Assembly: GCA_019116245.1 (NCBI GenBank) | Contig: DXCC01000031.1 | Span: forward strand, 21,974-85,973 | DNA: 64,000 nt | Source: Candidatus Tidjanibacter faecipullorum | GTDB taxonomy: Bacteria > Bacteroidota > Bacteroidia > Bacteroidales > Rikenellaceae | Direction of reading: 5' to 3' | Shown: positions 1 to 7,797 of the stretch, piece by piece | How the letters are laid out: each line of letters opens with the position of its first letter | Numbering within the stretch: the first letter of the stretch is position 1 | Notes under the pieces: generated by a model | Databases searched by the model: none | Told to the model about the DNA's origin: nothing | Seen by the model: only the letters and a program-made list of their open reading frames with translations | Position numbers and translations under genes: made by a program

Positions 1-1
1 C

Positions 2-1000
2 GTGGTGCTCGGCATGCCCCTGTTCGTCATGGGACCCGACCGCCCCATGATGGGGGGCGGCGACTACCTGCGTGCGCTGCTGGTGCCGCTGTCGTTCATC
101 GTCGTCTTTTATGTCAATTACTTCGGACTGATCGACCGCTTCCTGTCCACGCGTCGCATCGGCCGCTTTCTGCTGTGCAATCTGTTGCTCGTCGTGGTGG
201 TCATGTGGGGAGTCGGTCTGTTGCTGCGCCATGTGTTCGTGCCGTCGGAAGCTCCCACGCATCCCGTACCGGCCGGTTGGCAGGATCATCTCCGTTTCTT
301 CGTGCACAATGCCGTCCTCTATCTGCTGGTCGTCGGCGCCAGCGTGGCGGTCCGGATGACGGGCAGCTGGTATCGTACCGAAGCGGCCCGCCAGCAGTTG
401 GAACATGCCCATACCGAAGCCGAACTGCAGAACCTGAAGAGTCAGCTCAATCCCCATTTCCTGTTCAATACGCTCAACAACATCTATTCGCTGATTCAGA
501 TCGATCCCGTGCGCGCCCAGCAGGCCGTGCATGATCTGAGCCGGATGCTGCGCTACGTGCTCTACGACAGCAGCCAGGCGACGGTGCCGTTGAGCGAGGA
601 GATCCGTTTCCTGCGCGACTACATCGGACTGATGCGTCTGCGGCTGCCTCGTCATGTGGAGCTTACCGTCGTTTTGCCCGAGGAGCCGTCGTCGGCCCCG
701 ATTGCGCCGCTGCTCTTCATTTCGCTGGTCGAGAATGCGTTCAAGCACGGTGTCAGCAACGATCAGCCCTCCTGGATCGCGATCGAAATTGCCGAGCAGG
801 AGGGGCGGCTGACCTGCCGCATCCGCAACAGCGCATTTCCCAAGACGGCGGAGTCGGATCACAGCGGGTCGGGTATCGGCCTGCAGAACCTGACCCGGCG
901 GCTGGAGATGCTCTATCCCGGCCGGTACCGGTTTGTCTGCGGACCGGTGGGGACGGAAACGTATGAGGCCCTGTTGACCATAGATTTGTATGAAGCATGA
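2..1000 (+). CDS. LytS-type sensor histidine kinase (5' partial)
   Basis: Membrane sensor kinase of the LytS/YehU class (His_kinase PF06580 plus HATPase). The visible frame has several hydrophobic segments in its first ~120 residues, then a helix leading to the phosphoacceptor motif LNPHFLFNTLNN (His at about residue 152 of the visible part) and the ATP-binding N-box VENAFKHG. The reading frame is open to the window edge, so the true start probably lies upstream and the first membrane helix may be missing. It ends in an ATGA overlap with the response regulator, so the two are translationally coupled. Family knowledge: such kinases phosphorylate the adjacent LytTR regulator. The signal is unknown. 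Confidence 0.9.
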   Translation: MVLGMPLFVMGPDRPMMGGGDYLRALLVPLSFIVVFYVNYFGLIDRFLSTRRIGRFLLCNLLLVVVVMWGVGLLLRHVFVPSEAPTHPVPAGWQDHLRFFVHNAVLYLLVVGASVAVRMTGSWYRTEAARQQLEHAHTEAELQNLKSQLNPHFLFNTLNNIYSLIQIDPVRAQQAVHDLSRMLRYVLYDSSQATVPLSEEIRFLRDYIGLMRLRLPRHVELTVVLPEEPSSAPIAPLLFISLVENAFKHGVSNDQPSWIAIEIAEQEGRLTCRIRNSAFPKTAESDHSGSGIGLQNLTRRLEMLYPGRYRFVCGPVGTETYEALLTIDLYEA

Positions 1001-1758
1001 AGTTGCGTTGTGTTGTGATCGACGACGAGCCGTTGGCCGTCGAACTGATGGAGAGTTATGTGCGCAAGACGCCGTTTCTGGAACTTTGCGGCTCCTACGG
1101 CAGCGCCTCGGCAGCGTTCGAGGCTTTGAGGGAACAGCCGGTCGATCTGCTTTTCTGCGATATTCAGATGGCTGGACTGAACGGCATGGAGTTGGCGCGC
1201 ATGCTGCCCGCCACCACGCGCGTCATCTTTACGACGGCCTTCAGCCGCTATGCGGTGGAAGGCTTCCGGGTCAATGCGATCGACTATCTGCTCAAACCGA
1301 TCGACTATGCCGATTTTCTGGAGGCGGCCAACAAGGCGTTGGCGTGGTTCGAGATCCGCGACCGGGCCGAAACCCGGGACAACCGAGTGGAACCACCGGC
1401 CGCAGCACCGAAGCCGCAGCGCATTTTTGTCAAGACGGAGTATCGCCTGCAGCAGATCGAACTCGGACGGATCAATTATGTCGAGGGGTGGCGGGACTAT
1501 GTGAAGATCCATGTGGAGGGGGAGGCGCAGCCCGTGCTCTCGCTCATCAGCCTCAAGGCCATGGAGGCGCAGCTGCCGGCCGACGATTTCGTGCGGGTGC
1601 ACCGTTCCTTCATCGTGCGGCTGGATGCCATCCGGATCATTGAACGCAACCGCATAGTCTTCGGCAAGGAGTATATTCCGATTTCGGACAGCTATCGGGC
1701 GGCTCTGTTTGACCGACTCGCGCAGCGGGCGGTGATGCCGACGGGGGAGCGGTCGTAA
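997..1758 (+). CDS. LytTR-family response regulator
   Basis: Two-component response regulator of 253 residues. The N-terminal receiver domain (about 1-120) has the acidic pocket DDEP near residue 8 and the phosphoacceptor Asp55 in LLFCDIQM; TTAFSRYAVEGF carries the conserved Thr region. A C-terminal LytTR DNA-binding domain (about 143-245) includes VEGWRDYVKIH and FVRVHRSFIV. The start overlaps the kinase stop by 4 bp. A hairpin terminator follows within 30 bp, so the pair forms the end of a transcription unit. Target genes cannot be told from the window. Confidence 0.93.
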   Translation: MKLRCVVIDDEPLAVELMESYVRKTPFLELCGSYGSASAAFEALREQPVDLLFCDIQMAGLNGMELARMLPATTRVIFTTAFSRYAVEGFRVNAIDYLLKPIDYADFLEAANKALAWFEIRDRAETRDNRVEPPAAAPKPQRIFVKTEYRLQQIELGRINYVEGWRDYVKIHVEGEAQPVLSLISLKAMEAQLPADDFVRVHRSFIVRLDAIRIIERNRIVFGKEYIPISDSYRAALFDRLAQRAVMPTGERS

Positions 1759-1783
1759 CGTCGCGGCGCACGAAAAAACGAAG

Positions 1784-1818
1784 AAAGCCGGTTCTACGCT
1801 ATGCAGAACCGGCTTTTT
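1784..1818 (+). terminator. Rho-independent terminator after LytTR regulator
   Basis: A 12-bp stem (AAAGCCGGTTCT pairing with AGAACCGGCTTT) with a 9-nt loop, followed by a T-tract. It lies 25 bp after the regulator stop and just before the 3' end of the opposing tRNA-Ser. Confidence 0.85.
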
Positions 1819-1821
1819 CTT

Positions 1822-1913
1822 TGGCGGAAAGAGGGGGATTCGAACCCCCGGTACAGGAATTCCCGTACGTCAGTTTAGCAAACTGGTGGTTTCAGCCACT
1901 CACCCATCTTTCC
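1822..1913 (-). tRNA. tRNA-Ser(GCU)
   Basis: Class II tRNA with a long variable arm. Acceptor arms are GGAAAGA and TCTTTCC with discriminator G. The anticodon loop TTGCTAA gives anticodon GCT (plus-strand positions 1877-1879), reading AGC/AGU. The T-loop is GGTTCGAATCC. A 3' CCA is encoded (1822-1824), unlike the other two tRNAs in this window. Confidence 0.95.
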
Positions 1914-1937
1914 GGGCTTGATTGCCAAATGCGGATG

Positions 1938-1968
1938 CAAATATAGAAAAGAAAAACGATTTACCAAA
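1938..1968 (-). promoter_or_regulatory. Promoter of tRNA-Ser
   Basis: On the minus strand: -33 TTTG (1965-1968), a 19-bp spacer and -7 TATATTTG (1938-1945). This is an exact match to the Bacteroidota housekeeping promoter form, about 25 bp ahead of the tRNA. Confidence 0.8.
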
Positions 1969-2159
1969 ACTTTCCTCCCGGTCGATGGCGAAAAAATGCT
2001 CCGTACAGGCGGGGCTGCAACCTCCGGGACGGGGGCGACCGACCGGAAACGGATTCAGGGTGAGCGGAAAAGGGAAGAGAGGAACGCATGGGCGGACGTG
2101 CGGAAGAAAATATTTGCAGAATTGATCCGGCGGATGGAGGGAATCCGGGGCGAAAGTGG

Positions 2160-2167
2160 TATCTTTG
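2160..2167 (+). promoter_or_regulatory. -7 box of purB
   Basis: TATCTTTG ends 23 bp before the chosen purB ATG. No clear -33 TTTG is seen at 19-21 bp upstream, so only the -7 half is supported. Its position supports the 2191 start over earlier in-frame starts. Confidence 0.6.
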
Positions 2168-2190
2168 TATCCTGTCAAAACAATGCAGTT

Positions 2191-3486
2191 ATGATTGAGA
2201 GATACAGTAGGCCTGCCATGCGGGCCGTATGGACCGAACAGAAAAAATTCGAGGCCTATCTGAAAGTCGAGATCCTCGCCGCCGAGGCGTGGAGCGAGCT
2301 GGGCGTCATTCCCAAGGAGGATGTCGCCAAGCTGTGGGAGAAGGCTTCGTTCAGCATAGACCGGATCAAGGAGATCGAGGAGCAGACCCATCACGATGTA
2401 GTGGCCTTCACGCGTGCCGTCAGCGAGACGCTGGGCGAGGAGCGCAAGTGGGTGCACTACGGACTGACCAGCACCGATGTGGTGGATACGGCCAACGGCT
2501 ACATCATCAAGCAGGCCAATGCGATTCTGCTCAAGGATATCGAGGACTTCATCGAGATGCTGCGCAAACAGGCGCTGCGGTTCAAGAATACCCCCTGCAT
2601 CGGCCGTACGCACGGCATTCACGCCGACATCACCTGCTTCGGTCTGAAATGGGTGCTGTGGCATGAGGAGATGATGCGCAACCTGGCCCGTTTCAAGGAG
2701 GCCGCCCGCAACATCGAGGTGGGCAAGCTGAGCGGTGCGGTGGGCAACTTCGCCAATATTCCGCCTTTCATTCAGGATTACGTGTGCGAGAAGCTGGGCA
2801 TTCAGAGCGCCAACGTCTCGACGCAGGTCATCCAGCGCGACCGGCATGCCTACTACATGGCTACGCTGGCCGTGATCGCCGCTTCGCTGGAGCAGATGGC
2901 CTTCGAGGTGCGCAACCTCCAGCGCACCGAGGTGCACGAGGTGGAGGAGGCGTTCAGCAAGGGACAGAAAGGTTCGAGCGCCATGCCCCACAAACGCAAC
3001 CCGATCAGCAGCGAGAACATCACCGGCTGCGCCCGCGTGATGCGCGGTTACATGGTGACCTTCTACGAGAACGTGGCCCTGTGGCACGAGCGTGATATTT
3101 CCCACTCGGCCACCGAGCGTATCATTCTGCCCGATTCGACGATGCTGCTTGACTACATGCTCAACCGTTTCCGCGGCGTGCTGGAGAACCTGACCGTTTT
3201 CCCCGACGTGATGCTGGAGAACATCTACCGTACCCGCGGCGTGATCTTTGCCCAGCGTGTGATGAATGCGCTGATCGGCAAGGGCCTCTCGCGAGAGCAG
3301 GCTTACGATACGGTGCAGCCGATTGCCATGCGGGCCATGAGCGAACGCCGCGACTACCAGGAGCTGTTGCGCGAAAGTCCGGAGGTGATGCGCTACCTGA
3401 CGCCCGAGGAGCTGGACGGCTGCTTCACGCTCGACTACTACATGAAGAACGTGGACTACATCTACAACCGCGCAGGCGTCAAATAA
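2191..3486 (+). CDS. purB: Adenylosuccinate lyase PurB
   Basis: Cleaves SAICAR to AICAR and adenylosuccinate to AMP, each with release of fumarate, in purine synthesis. The 431-residue length and N-terminus [10 protein letters not shown] match the shorter class of the fumarase/aspartase superfamily. The signature [10 protein letters not shown] lies near residue 262, and the catalytic region GRTHGIHA near residue 140. An open frame extends upstream to 1918, but the TATCTTTG box at 2160 and homology place the start here. purA follows 30 bp downstream on the same strand, giving the two-gene IMP-to-AMP branch as one unit. Confidence 0.97.
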   Translation: MIERYSRPAMRAVWTEQKKFEAYLKVEILAAEAWSELGVIPKEDVAKLWEKASFSIDRIKEIEEQTHHDVVAFTRAVSETLGEERKWVHYGLTSTDVVDTANGYIIKQANAILLKDIEDFIEMLRKQALRFKNTPCIGRTHGIHADITCFGLKWVLWHEEMMRNLARFKEAARNIEVGKLSGAVGNFANIPPFIQDYVCEKLGIQSANVSTQVIQRDRHAYYMATLAVIAASLEQMAFEVRNLQRTEVHEVEEAFSKGQKGSSAMPHKRNPISSENITGCARVMRGYMVTFYENVALWHERDISHSATERIILPDSTMLLDYMLNRFRGVLENLTVFPDVMLENIYRTRGVIFAQRVMNALIGKGLSREQAYDTVQPIAMRAMSERRDYQELLRESPEVMRYLTPEELDGCFTLDYYMKNVDYIYNRAGVK

Positions 3487-3516
3487 CAAATCAACGCAGA
3501 CTACACAACATTCGAT

Positions 3517-4800
3517 ATGAAGAACAGGTTGGTTGTCGTCGGAACCCAATGGGGAGACGAGGGAAAAGGCAAAATCACCGACTATTTCGCCCAGCAGGCC
3601 GATGTGGTCGTGCGCTACCAGGGCGGTAACAATGCCGGTCACACGATCGAATTCGGCGGCCAACGCTATGCCTTGCAGAGCATTCCGTCGGGTATCTTCA
3701 ACCCGCACATCAAGAACGTGATGGCCAACGGTATGGTGGTCAATCCGGTGAGCGTGGTGAGCGAACTGGAGACGCTCGAGTCGCGCGGCGTGAAGGATTA
3801 CAAACTGTTCATCTCCGACCGGGCGGCTGTCGTCATGCCTTACCACTCCGTGCTGGACGGTGCGGCGGAATCCCTGAAGGGAGGCAAGCAGATCGGTACC
3901 ACCAAGAAGGGTATCGGTCCGGCCTATTCCGACAAGTACGACCGGATCGGCATCCGGATGGGCGATCTGCTCGACGGCGATTATTTCGCCTCCCGGCTGC
4001 GCGATGCGCTGGAGATCAAAAACCGCGAACTGGCCATGTACGGCTGCGAGCCCATGTCGTTCGATACGATCTATGCGCAGTACATGGAGCTGGGCCGCCG
4101 GCTCGGCAAATACATCTGCGACACGTCGGTCCTCATCAACGAGGAGATCGAAAAGGGGTCGCGCGTGCTCTTTGAAGGAGCGCAGGGCGTAATGCTGTGC
4201 ATTGACCACGGCACCTATCCCTATGTTACCTCGTCGAGCCCCACGGCATCGAGCGTACCGCAGAATACGGGTATCGCACCGCGTTACGTGGACAATGTGA
4301 TCGGTGTCTGCAAGGCCTATACGACCCGTGTGGGCGAGGGTCCCTTCCCGACGGAACTGGAGGGCGAAATCGCGCACAATATCCGCGAACGGGGTCACGA
4401 GTACGGTACCGTAACGGGACGTCCTCGTCGGGTGGGCTGGCTGGACGCCGTCGTGCTGAATCACACCCGTCGCGTGAGCGGCATCGACTACCTGGCCCTG
4501 ATGCTGTTCGATGTGCTTTCGGGGCTGGACACGGTGAAGATTTGCGTGGCTTACGAATTGGACGGTCGGCGCATCGAGACGATGCCGGCCACGATTCCGC
4601 AGTTCGAGCGCTGCAAGCCGATCTACGTCGAGATGCCCGGCTGGAAGGAGGACATCTCCGGCATCCGGAGCTTCGACGAACTGCCCGAGGCTGCCAAGAA
4701 TTATGTGCGCAAGATCGAGGAACTGACCCGCATCAAGGTGGCCGTCCTGTCGGTAGGTCCCGACCGGACCCAAACTGTTCTGCTGCACGACGTCTTCTGA
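3517..4800 (+). CDS. purA: Adenylosuccinate synthetase PurA
   Basis: GTP-dependent ligase joining IMP and aspartate to make adenylosuccinate, the substrate of the upstream purB product. At 427 residues it has normal family length. The P-loop GDEGKGK is at 13-19 and the IMP-site motif NNAGHT near 38-43; GPAYSDKYDR and TRVGEGPFPTEL are also present. It lies 30 bp after purB and is followed by a strong terminator, so purB-purA is probably a bicistronic unit. Confidence 0.97.
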   Translation: MKNRLVVVGTQWGDEGKGKITDYFAQQADVVVRYQGGNNAGHTIEFGGQRYALQSIPSGIFNPHIKNVMANGMVVNPVSVVSELETLESRGVKDYKLFISDRAAVVMPYHSVLDGAAESLKGGKQIGTTKKGIGPAYSDKYDRIGIRMGDLLDGDYFASRLRDALEIKNRELAMYGCEPMSFDTIYAQYMELGRRLGKYICDTSVLINEEIEKGSRVLFEGAQGVMLCIDHGTYPYVTSSSPTASSVPQNTGIAPRYVDNVIGVCKAYTTRVGEGPFPTELEGEIAHNIRERGHEYGTVTGRPRRVGWLDAVVLNHTRRVSGIDYLALMLFDVLSGLDTVKICVAYELDGRRIETMPATIPQFERCKPIYVEMPGWKEDISGIRSFDELPEAAKNYVRKIEELTRIKVAVLSVGPDRTQTVLLHDVF

Positions 4801-4829
4801 TCGGCACGCGGATCACGGAAAACCAATTG

Positions 4830-4866
4830 AAAAGGCTGCCGGCATGCGTGTCGGCAGCCTTTCTTT
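4830..4866 (+). terminator. Terminator after purA
   Basis: Stem AAAGGCTGCCG pairing with CGGCAGCCTTT, followed by TTCTTTG. It sits 30 bp after the purA stop. Confidence 0.8.
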
Positions 4867-4902
4867 GTGCCGACGGAGAGGCGGCAACTGCGCAGAAAAT
4901 AG

Positions 4903-4910
4903 TACATTTG
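4903..4910 (+). promoter_or_regulatory. -7 box ahead of the pRiA4b-like gene
   Basis: TACATTTG fits TAnnTTTG and lies 51 bp before the ATG at 4962. It is the likely promoter of the two-gene unit ending with miaA. Confidence 0.55.
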
Positions 4911-4961
4911 TAGAGTCGCCGCAACGGATTGCGGCGGCAGAGTATCAAAAACGGGATAACG

Positions 4962-5480
4962 ATGATTTTCAAATTGAGAATGTTGAGCGACGAATCCGAC
5001 AACTTCGTGCGGGAGTACGAGGTGCCCTCCAATACGGATTTGTTGCAGTTGCACGATACGATCTGCCGGGATCTCGGCCTGGACCGGTCGAATTTCTGTT
5101 CGTTCTTTACGGCCAACGAGCGGTGGAACAAGCTGCAGGAATATACGCTGACCGACATGTTCGACGATGAGGAGAGTGTGGATGCGCAGCCCATGGAGGA
5201 TGTGCGGCTCGACGAACTGGCCGCGGCGGGGGCCTCGCGTCTGATTTTCGTCTTCGATCTGTTGTCCGGACGGTCGCTCTACCTGTCGATTGCCGATTTC
5301 GGCCGGGAAGCGGAAGGGGAGAGCTATCCCCGGGTGTTGTTGTCGGAGGGCGAGCTGCCCGAAGGGGCTGAGAACGGCCTGCTTGACGAAGAGGATGAGG
5401 AGGATCCGTTCGGCGACATGATGGCCGAATTTGCCGATTTCGAAGGGGCCGAGGACGACAGCTATTCGGATGAGTACTGA
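4962..5480 (+). CDS. Plasmid pRiA4b ORF-3-like protein
   Basis: A 172-residue soluble protein. The region FKLRMLSDESDNFVREYEVP followed by LLQLHDTICRDLG and FCSFFTANERWNKLQEYTL resembles the pRiA4b ORF-3/IS1096 TnpR-like fold found as a stand-alone gene in many Bacteroidota. The biochemical role is unknown. The last ~60 residues are very acidic (EEDEEDPFGDMM, then DSYSDEY). An in-frame ATG lies upstream at 4929, but MIFKLRML is the natural family start. Its stop overlaps the miaA start by 11 bp, implying translational coupling with tRNA modification. That link is positional only. Confidence 0.75.
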   Translation: MIFKLRMLSDESDNFVREYEVPSNTDLLQLHDTICRDLGLDRSNFCSFFTANERWNKLQEYTLTDMFDDEESVDAQPMEDVRLDELAAAGASRLIFVFDLLSGRSLYLSIADFGREAEGESYPRVLLSEGELPEGAENGLLDEEDEEDPFGDMMAEFADFEGAEDDSYSDEY

Positions 5481-6387
5481 TCGCAGAGGGACGCTGGTCG
5501 TCATTGTAGGGCCGACTGGATCGGGCAAGACGGCGGTGGCCGTGCAGTTGGCGCAGCGGCTCCATGCTCCGATCCTCTCGACCGATTCGCGACAGGTGTT
5601 CCGTGGTCTGGCCATCGGTACGGCCCAGCCGTCGGCAGAGGAACTGGCGGCCGCTACCCACTACTTCATTGCCGACCGCGACGTGTCGGACGATTACAAT
5701 GCGGGGCGTTTCGAGGTCGAGGCTCTGGCGTTGCTCGAACGGTTGTTTGCCGACCACGACCATGTCATTGCCGTCGGTGGCTCGGGGCTGTACGTGGATG
5801 CGCTCTGCAACGGCTTCGACCCCTTGCCCCAGGCCGATCCGGCGTTGCGGCAAGCCTTGGAGGAGCGGTTGCTCCGGGAGGGATTGCCGGCACTGGTGGA
5901 GGAACTGAAGCAGCTGGATCCGGTCTATTGGGCAGCGGTTGATCGCAACAATCCGGCCCGCGTGCTGCGGGCGCTGGAGGTGTGCCGGCTGACCGGGCAA
6001 CCCTATTCGGCCCAGCGGAAGGGGGTGCAGCGTGAGCGTCCGTTCCGGATTGTGAAGTTGGGCATCGATACGCCCCGTGAGGAGTTGTACGACCGGATCA
6101 ACCGGCGGGTGGATGCCATGATGCAGGCCGGCCTGTTGGCGGAGGCCGAGCGGATGTTTCCGCTGCGTCATTTGAATGCGTTGCGGACTGTGGGGTATCA
6201 GGAACTGTTCGCCTTTCTGGAAGGGCACGGTACGCTGGAGGAGGCGGTGGAACTGATCAAGCGCAACTCGCGCCGGTATGCCAAACGGCAGTTGACCTGG
6301 TTCCGGCGGGATGCGTCCATCCGCTGGTTCGGCAGGGAGGAGGTCGAGGCGATGAAAATTTATTGCGAAAAGTTTGCAGAAACGTAA
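5470..6387 (+). CDS. miaA: tRNA dimethylallyltransferase MiaA
   Basis: Transfers a dimethylallyl group to A37 of tRNAs reading UNN codons. At 305 residues it has usual length. The P-loop GPTGSGKT is at 14-21, followed by STDSRQVFRGLAIGTAQPS, which binds substrate tRNA and DMAPP; RRYAKRQLTWFRRD is the conserved C-terminal motif. The start ATG lies inside the last codons of the preceding gene. Its 3' end contains the -33 box of the tRNA-Gly promoter. Confidence 0.96.
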   Translation: MSTDRRGTLVVIVGPTGSGKTAVAVQLAQRLHAPILSTDSRQVFRGLAIGTAQPSAEELAAATHYFIADRDVSDDYNAGRFEVEALALLERLFADHDHVIAVGGSGLYVDALCNGFDPLPQADPALRQALEERLLREGLPALVEELKQLDPVYWAAVDRNNPARVLRALEVCRLTGQPYSAQRKGVQRERPFRIVKLGIDTPREELYDRINRRVDAMMQAGLLAEAERMFPLRHLNALRTVGYQELFAFLEGHGTLEEAVELIKRNSRRYAKRQLTWFRRDASIRWFGREEVEAMKIYCEKFAET

Positions 6388-6403
6388 AACCTGCTTATCT
6401 TTG
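6373..6403 (+). promoter_or_regulatory. Promoter of tRNA-Gly
   Basis: -33 TTTG (6373-6376), a 19-bp spacer and -7 TATCTTTG (6396-6403). The -33 box lies within the last codons of miaA. Element sequence and spacing are the same as at the tRNA-Ser and tRNA-Lys promoters. Confidence 0.8.
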
Positions 6404-6435
6404 CACTCGCAAACGGGACGGATGTCTCACCGAAT

Positions 6436-6508
6436 GCGGAAATAGCTCAGTTGGTAGAGCACAACCTTGCCAAGGTTGGGGTCGCGAGTTCGAGTCTCGT
6501 TTTCCGCT
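6436..6508 (+). tRNA. tRNA-Gly(GCC)
   Basis: Acceptor GCGGAAA pairs with TTTCCGC; discriminator T. The anticodon loop TTGCCAA gives anticodon GCC. The D-arm TAGCTCAGTTGGTAGAGC and T-arm GAGTTCGAGTCTC are canonical. CCA is not encoded (CAC follows). Confidence 0.96.
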
Positions 6509-6511
6509 CAC

Positions 6512-6539
6512 AAGGCAGTCAGCAATGACTGCCTTTTTT
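6512..6539 (+). terminator. Terminator after tRNA-Gly
   Basis: Stem AAGGCAGTC pairing with GACTGCCTT around loop AGCAAT, followed by a T-run. It begins 4 bp after the tRNA. Confidence 0.85.
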
Positions 6540-6570
6540 GTTTCCGGCTCGGAAGGGAGTCAGAGGCCAT

Positions 6571-6606
6571 AAAAAACGCCTGCCGTTTCTACGGCAGGCG
6601 TTTTTG
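6571..6606 (-). terminator. Terminator after aquaporin gene (bidirectional)
   Basis: Stem CGCCTGCCGT/ACGGCAGGCG flanked by A6 and T5, so it can act on both strands. It lies 20 bp after the stop of the minus-strand aquaporin gene and also backs up the tRNA-Gly terminator. Confidence 0.85.
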
Positions 6607-6625
6607 TGGGGACGACAGTAGCCGG

Positions 6626-7312
6626 TTACTTCTTCGGCTGGGCGGCCAGCAGTTTCCATACGCCGGCACTCAGCGCGGCGCCGACAAACGGGGCTACGAT
6701 GAAGAGCCACAGCTGCGACAGGGCCTGCCCCCCTTCGAACAGCGCCGGGCCGATCGAACGGGCCGGATTGACCGAAGTGCCCGTGATCGGAATGCAGACG
6801 ATGTGGACCAGCACCAGCGTCAGACCGATGGCCAGACCGGCCAGATTGCCCGCACCGCGTTTGGGGTCCGTGGCTCCCAGCACAACCAGTACGAAAATGC
6901 AGGTAAAGACCGCTTCGGCAATGAAGGCCTGCAGCATGGTGCCTTCGGGGAAGCTGTTGGCACCCGTAGTCGTAGGTCCGCCGTGCAGGCCGGTCGATAC
7001 AAGGGCGTAGAGAATGGCCGAACCGATGATGGCGCCGATGACCTGGAAAATCATGTAGCCGACGGCCTCTTTGCCGGACATGCGGCCCGAGAGATAGACG
7101 CCGAGGGTGATGGCCGGGTTGATGTGGCAACCGGAGATGTTGCCGATGGTGTAGGCCATCGCCACAACGGAGAGGCCGAAGGCCAGGGCGACACCGATGG
7201 TGCCGACTCCGGCGCCTACCGTACCGGTGACGCTGCCGGCGAAGACGGCGCTGCCGCAACCCATCAGGACGAGAACCATCGTCCCGATCATTTCTGCAAG
7301 GTACTTTTTCAT
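6626..7312 (-). CDS. aqpZ: Aquaporin Z-like water channel
   Basis: MIP-family channel of 228 residues, the usual AqpZ length, with six hydrophobic helices. The two half-helix motifs are NPA at 65-67 (SGCHINPAITLG) and at 182-184 (GTSVNPARSIGPAL). The Arg following the second NPA (NPAR) is the selectivity-filter Arg of water-specific channels, so water rather than glycerol transport is favoured. The open frame extends far upstream; MKKYLAEMIG is the family start, with an alternative ATG two codons earlier at 7318. It is a lone gene with its own terminator. Confidence 0.92.
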   Translation of the reverse strand: MKKYLAEMIGTMVLVLMGCGSAVFAGSVTGTVGAGVGTIGVALAFGLSVVAMAYTIGNISGCHINPAITLGVYLSGRMSGKEAVGYMIFQVIGAIIGSAILYALVSTGLHGGPTTTGANSFPEGTMLQAFIAEAVFTCIFVLVVLGATDPKRGAGNLAGLAIGLTLVLVHIVCIPITGTSVNPARSIGPALFEGGQALSQLWLFIVAPFVGAALSAGVWKLLAAQPKK

Positions 7313-7318
7313 GTTCAT

Positions 7319-7797
7319 ACAGTTAGTTGAAGTTAGTTGAAGTGAATGAGGTATACTTAACTCTTTAAAATTAACCATAAAAAACGGAACAAACAAATTC
7401 CCGGGATAAATCCCGGATGTGAGCAGGGGGGAATACGCATATGGAGGAGGCACAGGAACTGCCTTGCGGAACGAGGACGGGTGGGAGCGTGTCCGGTCCT
7501 GCCGGGGGTGCAATCGGATCGTCCGGTGGCAGGTTGAGTGTACTGTTCGACGGTCGAACGGCAGAAGTCCGGGGGTGCCGGCAGGAACAGGTATGGAACC
7601 GAATAGCCTCCGTTCATGCCGGTATGCCGGTTGTTGGCAGCCATGAAACGACAGCAGGGGCCGGTTCGAGTAGGCAAGGAAAGCGAGAAAAGGCTCCACC
7701 TGCACGAACTGTTGGCTGTCGTAACAAAATCTTCATCGAATCGACACGAATGCGTTGCGTTGCGCCGCTTTTTTTGTCGCCGAAAATCATAGTGAAC
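7319..7797. other. Intergenic region between aquaporin and porin genes
   Basis: 479 bp between divergent genes. It starts with a 10-bp perfect tandem repeat (AGTTAGTTGA, two copies from 7321), then an AT-rich stretch, then a GC-rich part. The porin frame stays open without a stop back to 7441, but no signal peptide or family similarity is seen there. No clear TAnnTTTG box was found on either strand. Confidence 0.5.

Noticed and set aside
1900..4788. Very long open frame on the minus strand opposite purB-purA
   Set aside because: It is antisense to two certain genes, crosses the tRNA-Ser region and has no family motifs; GC-rich codon use leaves the opposite strand open. The same applies to the long antisense frames at 12209-14797, 22177-24762 and 40919-42880.
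7441..7797. N-terminal extension of the porin gene
   Set aside because: The frame is open but lacks a signal peptide and family similarity; a clear signal peptide starts at 7798.
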